A stretch of 30,229 bases of DNA from CAYLPU01 sp964385635 (GTDB lineage: Bacteria > Chloroflexota > Anaerolineae > B4-G1), in contig CAYLPU010000060.1 in NCBI GenBank assembly GCA_964385635.1, positions 1 to 30,229 of the forward strand, read 5' to 3'. The notes beneath the pieces were generated by a model. That model had not been told where the DNA came from and did no database searches. It worked only from the letters and a program-made list of their open reading frames with translations. Positions 25,441 through 30,229 of the stretch are shown piece by piece. The translations under genes and the position numbers were made by a program. How positions within the stretch are numbered: position 1 is the first letter of the stretch; the number at the start of each line of letters is the position of its first letter.

Positions 25441-27716
25441 GGCACCGCCCCCAGCGTCGTCAGCGGGATGGCATCAGCGGGCATCCGCGTACCATCGGTC
25501 TCGAAGGCTGGCAGCCGCTCCCCGCTCTCCAGCAGGTACACCCCCACGCGGAGGTCGTAGGCCCCCGGCGCCAGGCCGTCTGTGGGGACCAGCCGTTCGT
25601 CAGCAATAATCTCACCAGGAGTCCAGAGCGAGGTCGGGTAGTCTCCGCCCACTGGCGGGCCATCGGCCTGGGCCGCCAGCGTGCCGTCGGGGCCTACCAG
25701 GTGCACGAAAACGGTGTAATCCCGCTCCAGCGGGGCCAAACAAGCCCAGTGGAGGCCCAGGTGCAGCCCGTCCGGCCTCTCCTCCAGGTCGTAGCCGATC
25801 AAGACGATACCGTCGCCCAACCGGTAGTCGGTGAACACGAGAGGCGGGGACACTTCTCCGGCGCAGGTCAATTTCAGCCAGCCAGCCGTCGCCGTATCCA
25901 CCGGGTTGCCCTCCCCATCCACCGCTGCCAGCCGCTGCCCACTCTCCCGCTCGTAAAGCCCCACGTCCAGCCGCAGCCGGCTGGGGCCGGCGGCGTCGGA
26001 GGCCACGGGGATGGACACCTCGTCGGCGATGACCTGTCCAGTCTGCCAGAAGGAGGTGGGGTAGTGGCCCAGGCCCGGGTAGGTGTCTCGCTGGCCTACC
26101 TTCGCCTCCCCCCGTCCGAACAGTTGCGCGAACAGGACGTAATCCGTCGCCGTCTCCCCCAGCACCTCCCAGTAGAGAATGACTCGCACCGTCTGCCCCG
26201 GCTCAATGGCCTCCTGACCCAGATCATATCCGCGCAGGCGGGCCAGAGGTTGGCTGCCTTCCAGGTAAACCCAGTCCAGCCGGTAGGTTGGCTCCGGGGA
26301 AGTGGGGGCACTGTAAATGGGAGGGCGGGCGTATGCAGGGGCCAGGAAACAGACCAATCCGGCCACCCCCAGCGCCAGCATCGCCGCCGCGATTCCCAGC
26401 GCCAGGTGGCGGTGGTAGCGGCGCGGGGGCCAGACGGCCAACCCGGCGAAGAGAAGCACTGCAATGGCGGGCAGCACCGGGAACAAGTAACGCCCGAAAC
26501 TGGGCATCGGTCGCAGAAAACGGCGCACGACCATCGGACCGAGAGTGAGAAGAATTGAAACGGCCAGGATTGCAAGTTGCGATTGGCGAATGGAGGATGG
26601 AGAATGGAGGTTGGAGAATGGAGAATGGAGAATGGAGGATGAAGAACGGAGAGAGGAGGAACGGAGGTGGCGGATCGTGAGGCGCGCGAGGCCCAGGAGA
26701 GCAAGCAGTGATACAATGTCTAGCAAGGTGTAGATCCAACTGGAGAGGGGGATCTGGTTGTAGCCCAGGCGGCCCCAGAAGGAGGTGCGCAGCCAATAGA
26801 GATCGGGTCCCAGGTCGGCCAGTGTGACCGGCCGTTCTCGCAGCCCCCATTCCGTCATCTCCCGCGCCGTGCCGGTGGGATCACCGTAGAGGACGGTCTG
26901 GCGCACCAACCAGGGGACAATGAGAAGCGCGGCCACGCCGAAGACGATCAGCCCCCAGCGGAAGAGGTCCTTCCAGGAACAGTGGCAGGCCAGCAGCAGC
27001 GTCAGCCCGGCCGTGAGCACTAGCGACACGATCGTCAGTTTGGAGAGCCACCCCAGCCCCAACGCCAGCCCCAGGCCGACGCACCGGCGCCAGGTAGGTC
27101 CCTCCCGCAGGATACGCATCATCGCCCACAGCGCCAGCGCGCCCCAGAGGGCCGCCCCATTGTCGTCGTTGACCGCGCCGGAGATGAAGAGGAATCCGGG
27201 GATGAAGGCCGCCAGCCCCGCCGCGCCCAGCGGTATCTCAAGCCAGTCGGGGAAGACCTCCCGCCCCACGCGATAGACTACCCAGACAGTGATCGCGCCC
27301 AGGACGACCGAGGCCCAGCGCACGACGCGGATGCCCAGCCAGGTGTCGCTCCGGCCAAAGGTGTCGTCGTCAGGGTGGAGATAGAGGTTCTTGTTGTCCC
27401 GGCCCACATCGCCGAAGCGGTAGCCGAAGAAGGGGTTATGCCGCTCGGGCCACTCCTCCAGGTCGTTCTCCCCCACCCAGAAACTGGCCAGCGCGCCATA
27501 AACATAGTAGAGCGGCGCATGGTGCCCAAAGCCCCGCCCTCCTCCCTCCTCCAACACCGGCGGTTTGCCGGTGCTCACCAGACTGCGGATGTAGTCGTAG
27601 TGGTAGATCTCGTCGGGGGCCTCCAGCGTCGGCGTGACGTAGGCGTAACCGCTGCCGAGCAGGACAAAGGCCGCCAGGATGCCGATCAACCAGGTACGGG
27701 CAGTGTGCTCACTCAT
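25437..27716 (-). CDS. GT-C type membrane glycosyltransferase with two C-terminal beta modules (first in cluster)
   Basis: 759 residues from the chosen ATG at 27716, which has GGAGAAG upstream; the frame runs further to 27851 but only through a MITE and is unlikely to be translated. First helix ~8-25, outside loop TLEAPDEIYHYDYIRSL (acidic pair near 31-32), HHAPLYYVYGALASFW, then hydrophobic helices with FIPGFLFISGAVNDDNGAAL. Two beta modules follow (about 510-635 and 645-755) with LRGYDLGQ, LYWEVLGETATDYVLF, HYPTSFWQTGQVIADE, LIGYDLEE, RDYTVFVHLVGPDG, DYPTSLWTPGEIIADE and LRVGVYLLESGERLP. A heptamer tract (26591-26653) encodes a Ser/His-rich loop at ~354-375. It is the promoter-proximal member of the cluster. 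Confidence 0.8.
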   Translation of the reverse strand: MSEHTARTWLIGILAAFVLLGSGYAYVTPTLEAPDEIYHYDYIRSLVSTGKPPVLEEGGGRGFGHHAPLYYVYGALASFWVGENDLEEWPERHNPFFGYRFGDVGRDNKNLYLHPDDDTFGRSDTWLGIRVVRWASVVLGAITVWVVYRVGREVFPDWLEIPLGAAGLAAFIPGFLFISGAVNDDNGAALWGALALWAMMRILREGPTWRRCVGLGLALGLGWLSKLTIVSLVLTAGLTLLLACHCSWKDLFRWGLIVFGVAALLIVPWLVRQTVLYGDPTGTAREMTEWGLRERPVTLADLGPDLYWLRTSFWGRLGYNQIPLSSWIYTLLDIVSLLALLGLARLTIRHLRSSSLRSSSSILHSPFSNLHSPSSIRQSQLAILAVSILLTLGPMVVRRFLRPMPSFGRYLFPVLPAIAVLLFAGLAVWPPRRYHRHLALGIAAAMLALGVAGLVCFLAPAYARPPIYSAPTSPEPTYRLDWVYLEGSQPLARLRGYDLGQEAIEPGQTVRVILYWEVLGETATDYVLFAQLFGRGEAKVGQRDTYPGLGHYPTSFWQTGQVIADEVSIPVASDAAGPSRLRLDVGLYERESGQRLAAVDGEGNPVDTATAGWLKLTCAGEVSPPLVFTDYRLGDGIVLIGYDLEERPDGLHLGLHWACLAPLERDYTVFVHLVGPDGTLAAQADGPPVGGDYPTSLWTPGEIIADERLVPTDGLAPGAYDLRVGVYLLESGERLPAFETDGTRMPADAIPLTTLGAVP
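26591..26653. repeat. TGGAGAA heptamer tract, about 9 units, in GT-C gene
   Basis: TGGAGGA/TGGAGAA units on a strict 7-base period, degenerating at the right. On the minus strand they produce SILHSPFSNLHSPSSI in a loop between membrane helices. Confidence 0.85.
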
Positions 27717-27740
27717 TACTTCTCCAACCATCGGGCCGTC

Positions 27741-27861
27741 GTAACTACTCAGCCTCAGCCTATGCTCAGAGAGGGTTTGCAACCCTCGTTCTTGCCGTGC
27801 AGAGCCTCGTTTTAGCCCAAGACGGCGGTTGCAAACCGCCTTGGAGCACATAGGTAGTTAC
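27741..27861. mobile_element. 121-bp MITE-like insertion with 8-bp target duplication
   Basis: Terminal inverted repeats GTAACTAC (27741-27748) and GTAGTTAC (27854-27861) are flanked directly by GGGCCGTC on both sides (27733-27740 and 27862-27869). The interior has a second inverted motif (GGGTTTGCAACCC and GGCGGTTGCAAACCGCC). It sits 25 bases upstream of the first GT-C start codon. Confidence 0.75.
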
Positions 27862-27869
27862 GGGCCGTC

Positions 27870-27898
27870 ATTGTAACCCAGGGGGACGATTCGGGCAA
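27870..27898 (-). promoter_or_regulatory. possible promoter of the GT-C cluster
   Basis: Minus-strand TTGCCC (27898-27893), 17 bases, TACAAT (27875-27870). If real, the MITE insertion has moved it 121 bp away from the start codon and now lies in the leader. Confidence 0.4.
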
Positions 27899-27925
27899 GG
27901 CGAGCTTGATGTCTAGGAAATTATA

Positions 27926-28144
27926 GCGGGTCTTGCAGGAGAAGGGGACCCGCCGCTCGTGGCCACAGCCAGGGCAGATGTAGCGAGCGTACCCAGCGCT
28001 GGGATCGCGGCAGAGCATCAACCGTTCGACGGTCTTGCGGACGTAGGCCCGTTGATCAAGCGGGACTTCGTCTTCGAGGCGCAGGTCGCACCAAGCCTCA
28101 GATTCGCTGGTTTGTGGTCTGTATCTCGACAGAAGGGGTTGCAC
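27926..28144 (-). pseudogene. IS91-type transposase, N-terminal fragment
   Basis: About 73 residues match the zinc-binding N-terminus of IS91-family (Y2/HUH) transposases: CPGCGHERRVPFSCKTR, where a full enzyme continues with FCPSCG. Homology stops at about 27925, after which the frame runs through unrelated DNA and the MITE to 27812. The catalytic HUH and tyrosine region is missing, so it is a remnant. Its GTG start (28144) lies inside the 3' end of the integrase gene, overlapping it by 47 bases. Confidence 0.75.
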
Positions 28145-28850
28145 GCGCTAGAGCCTGGTCAAGCGGGCTATGGACGGCCAGGGGGCCACGGTTGAGCACG
28201 TGGGTGTAGATCCTGGTCGTTTTGACGTCCTTGTGGCCGAGTAGCCCCTGGACTTTATGGATGTCGTAGCCGCTTTCCAATAAGTGCGTGGCAAAGCTAT
28301 GGCGGAAGACGTGCGGGGTGACGCGATCCTTCTCGTCTTTGCCATCCCGAACCAGAATCTGTTGACGAGTGAAGTCAACATTCTTAACGCGCAGCCTGAC
28401 GCATTCGGTCACACGCAGGCCACTGCCGTAGAGCAATTTGGCCATCAGTCTGTTCGTACCTGATAGAAAGCCAATGACCTTGAGGGCTTCCTCTTCTGTC
28501 AGGACGGTAGGCAACCGTTTGGGCTTCTTAGCACGAACAGCGTCAACCGACCCGACATCCTTCCTAAGAACCTCGCGATAGAGAAACAGCAAGGCGGCGA
28601 GGGCTTGATTCTGTGTGAAGGCGGCAACGTTCTCTTTGACTGCCAGATGGGTGAGGAAGGCTTCGATTTCGGGACTGCCCATATCGTTTGGATGCTCCAG
28701 GTTGTGGAAAAAGATGTAGCGTTTGATCCAGTGGACATAGGCCTGCTCGGTACGAATGGAATAATGTTTGAGCCGGATGGTGTCACGAACACTTCGGCAA
28801 AGCTCAGTGCAGGCCTGGTCGAGTAGTTTTTTCTCGGACTGCTTGCCCAT
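28098..28850 (-). pseudogene. integron-type tyrosine integrase with large internal deletion (in frame)
   Basis: 250 residues. The SAM-like core-binding N-terminus is intact (about 15-95: RLKHYSIRTEQAYVHWIKRYI, MGSPEIEAFLTHLAV). The catalytic part starts normally (LLYGSGLRVTECVRLRVKNVDF, VRDGKDEKDRVT) and then jumps directly to PHVFRHSFATHLLESGYDI, LLGHKDVKTTRIYTHVLNRG. Only ~34 residues separate the catalytic Arg from the HxxR His, against roughly 95 in XerD and 130 in IntI1. All the short catalytic motifs (R, K, HxxR, H, Y) survive, but the middle of the domain, including the IntI-specific extra segment, is gone. It probably cannot fold as an active recombinase. ATG 28850 follows GGAGGGCGAA; GTG 28862 is an alternative. 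It is divergent from the cassette, as in integrons. Confidence 0.8.
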
Positions 28851-28907
28851 TTCGCCCTCCACTGGCTATTGCGCTGTTGGGCTTGTTGATGTACAATACG
28901 TTCGAGT

Positions 28908-29117
28908 TGATGGACGCCTATTGTACCGCTACTACTTGATTGTGGCAAGCGAGTTAGGTGGAAGGACTCGCCGCCTAGTATGCCGGAATGGGGATGTTAT
29001 ATGGCAAAACGTCCGCATAGTACGACGAGATGGGTTATTAGATAGAACAATATCGGCCTAGTGCCCCAAACCAGAGGATTAGATGGAAAGATGTCCGTCT
29101 ATTGACTAGTTATGCGG
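28908..29117 (+). other. attI-like region with five degenerate ~41-bp repeats
   Basis: Between integrase and cassette, related units start at about 28910, 28958, 29001, 29042 and 29083, the last three exactly 41 bases apart. They share ATGG, a purine stretch, GTCCG and CTAGTAC/CTATTGAC. The last unit runs into GTTATGCGG (29109-29117), which has the GTTRRRY core of an integron crossover site. Integrase-binding direct repeats are a known feature of attI sites; identity as attI is inferred. No gene is seen in 28851-29149. Confidence 0.5.
28920..28948 (-). promoter_or_regulatory. promoter of the integrase gene
   Basis: Minus-strand TTGCCA (28948-28943), 17 bases, TACAAT (28925-28920). The -10 lies in one arm of an inverted repeat, TATTGTAC (28919-28926), whose partner GTACAATA is at 28891-28898, a possible operator. 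Confidence 0.6.
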
Positions 29118-30161
29118 CCTCAACGGTCGCGGATTGAGAGGTTTGAGCGATGAAACGATTTTTGTCACTCCTAACCCTGACAAGTTTCTTGTTGGTTGCT
29201 TGCGGTAGTACCCCGACACCTGACTTGGAGACAACTGTACAGGCAGCAATTGCAACCACACTAGCCGCGCAGCCAACTGAGACGCCTACGCCGACACCGG
29301 CACCGACAACAACTCCCACTCCGACAGCGACAGCGACACCCACTCCAACGAAAACGGCTATACCAACCGAGACACCAGAACCAACAGATACGCCAACGCC
29401 TGTTCCCCCTACTTCTACACCTACGCTTACCCCACTACCGTTACCGACAAATACACCTGACCCTTGCTACGGTGCAACATCATCTGGGGCGAGGCAGAAA
29501 TTCGCTTTTGAGGAAATAGTACCGTGCTTGAATACACCTCAACTAGTGAGCTCGTTTATGAGGAACAACGTAAGATGGGAAGGAGACTACGATAACAGAG
29601 TATGCGGTGCCAACCAATACGACCCTGCCTGGGCGGTTTATCAAAACGGTGTTGGTGACTGCGACGACCATGCCACTCTGCAATGCTACTTCTTAGAAGC
29701 ACATGGGTGGGATGCCTGGCATGAAGCTATGAGTATCGAAGGTCCACCACCAAAACTAGGCCATAGTGTATGTGCATACAAAGCCGGAGATGGTTTAATC
29801 TATGTTCTCAACAATGCTGGTGAGATGCTTGGCCCATACGAGTCCTTTGAGGAAGTTGGTGATTATTTTGGGAGCATAAATTGGGCAGCTCCAAACCCAA
29901 GTATTAGGTTACTCAGAGCATCCCAAATAACAGAACCAACGATAAACGATGCTGTTCTCTGGCTTCCTTGGACAATTCTTCGGCAATAGCTGCGTTATAC
30001 GCGTTCCTTGCCAAGCAGTAAGGGGTAGTTTGTATATCTGAGGAACAAGCCGCATAACAACCGCATGAACCCGACCGCCCTATCGGGCGCGTAAATCGGC
30101 GGCCTCACGCGCTTTCAGTTAGCTCTCTAGCGAGGGCACTTCCCCGCAGTCGGGCGGCGGG
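29110..30161 (+). mobile_element. integron gene cassette
   Basis: Bounded by two identical GTTATGCGG sites (29109-29117 and 30161-30169), it contains one ORF that fills most of its 1052 bases and ends with an attC site. Lower GC than most of the window. This is the textbook layout of a single-gene cassette in first position. Confidence 0.75.
29150..29989 (+). CDS. cassette-borne lipoprotein with Thr/Pro linker and transglutaminase-like domain
   Basis: 279 residues. The signal peptide ends in a good lipobox (LLVACGS, Cys at ~18). It is followed by ~75 residues of Thr/Pro repeats acting as a spacer from the membrane. The C-terminal ~170 residues look like a transglutaminase/papain-like fold: NGVGDCDDHATLQCYFLEAHG gives a candidate nucleophile Cys in GDCDDHA, KLGHSVCAY a His, and YVLNNAGEM an Asn/Asp position. 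Several further cysteines could form disulfides outside the cell. It may act on cell-surface protein, but the substrate is not inferable. It is encoded inside an integron cassette, with GAGAGG upstream of the ATG. Confidence 0.75.
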   Translation: MKRFLSLLTLTSFLLVACGSTPTPDLETTVQAAIATTLAAQPTETPTPTPAPTTTPTPTATATPTPTKTAIPTETPEPTDTPTPVPPTSTPTLTPLPLPTNTPDPCYGATSSGARQKFAFEEIVPCLNTPQLVSSFMRNNVRWEGDYDNRVCGANQYDPAWAVYQNGVGDCDDHATLQCYFLEAHGWDAWHEAMSIEGPPPKLGHSVCAYKAGDGLIYVLNNAGEMLGPYESFEEVGDYFGSINWAAPNPSIRLLRASQITEPTINDAVLWLPWTILRQ

Positions 30162-30169
30162 TTATGCGG
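30050..30169 (+). repeat. attC recombination site
   Basis: CCGCATAAC (30050-30058) and GTTATGCGG (30161-30169) are perfect outer arms; the cores are GCATAAC and GTTATGC. Inner arms CCCGAC (30070-30075) and GTCGGG (30149-30154) pair, with a left spacer of 11 and a right spacer of 6 bases. ACCCGACCGCCC can pair with GGGCGGCGGGT leaving an unpaired A at 30074, like the extrahelical bases needed by integrases. The total of 120 bases is within the attC range; the variable centre forms extra hairpins such as CGCCC/GGGCG (30076-30089). Confidence 0.8.
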
Positions 30170-30229
30170 ATGCCGTTGGGCCGCCATGCCGCACTGAGTG
30201 TAGCACATCGGATTTGTGGTAAGGAGGAT
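30170..30229 (+). other. start of a second cassette with ribosome binding site at window end
   Basis: After the attC the sequence runs 60 bases without an ORF and ends in TAAGGAGGAT, a consensus ribosome binding site. A plus-strand gene is expected to start a few bases beyond the window. Confidence 0.5.

Noticed and set aside
27717..27851. Longer N-terminus of the first GT-C protein
   Set aside because: It would be encoded by the MITE and its flanks; the ATG at 27716 has a ribosome site and directly precedes the first helix.

Overview
The window looks like chromosomal DNA of a GC-rich bacterium, most likely Chloroflexota close to Anaerolineae. This is inferred from the Thr/Pro-rich lipoprotein linker, the large GT-C membrane proteins with repeated beta-rich modules, and the many heptamer and palindromic repeats; there is no rRNA to confirm it. 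Most genes lie on the minus strand.

Layout. (1) 1-6300, minus: housekeeping block, pyruvate phosphate dikinase (ppdK) -> possible 30-aa ORF -> DNA primase (dnaG) -> primary sigma factor (rpoD, cut by the window start). (2) 6301-6606: divergent promoter region with two near-consensus sigma-70 promoters. (3) 6607-9804: a winged-helix/4Fe-4S protein, a CcrM-type adenine methyltransferase of lower GC, and a short QueG-like Fe-S protein flanked by two copies of a MITE-like repeat. (4) 9805-10269: the intact MITE, then a promoter followed by a strongly foldable segment that I propose is a small RNA. (5) 10270-13909, minus: a two-gene molybdenum hydroxylase unit, a shortened FAD-type subunit and a fused [2Fe-2S]+Mo subunit. 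The Mo subunit carries four in-frame repeat-derived insertions. (6) 14157-14810, plus: DUF4956-type membrane protein behind a strong promoter. (7) 14904-27716, minus: a surface-polysaccharide block of four consecutive GT-C type membrane glycosyltransferases (three of the four are closely coupled or overlapping), an O-antigen-ligase/Wzy-like polymerase and a ZnuA-like lipoprotein. (8) 27741-30229: a MITE with target duplication, an IS91-type transposase fragment, an integron-type integrase with a large internal deletion, an attI-like repeat region, one complete gene cassette (lipoprotein with a transglutaminase-like domain) closed by a good attC site, and the start of a second cassette.

The most noteworthy points are the integron remnant with an integrase missing the middle of its catalytic domain, the candidate structured RNA, the tandem GT-C/beta-module cluster, and the many palindromic and short tandem repeats that sit inside reading frames without breaking them. 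Coordinates of short sites were counted by hand from the printed sequence; no database search was possible.
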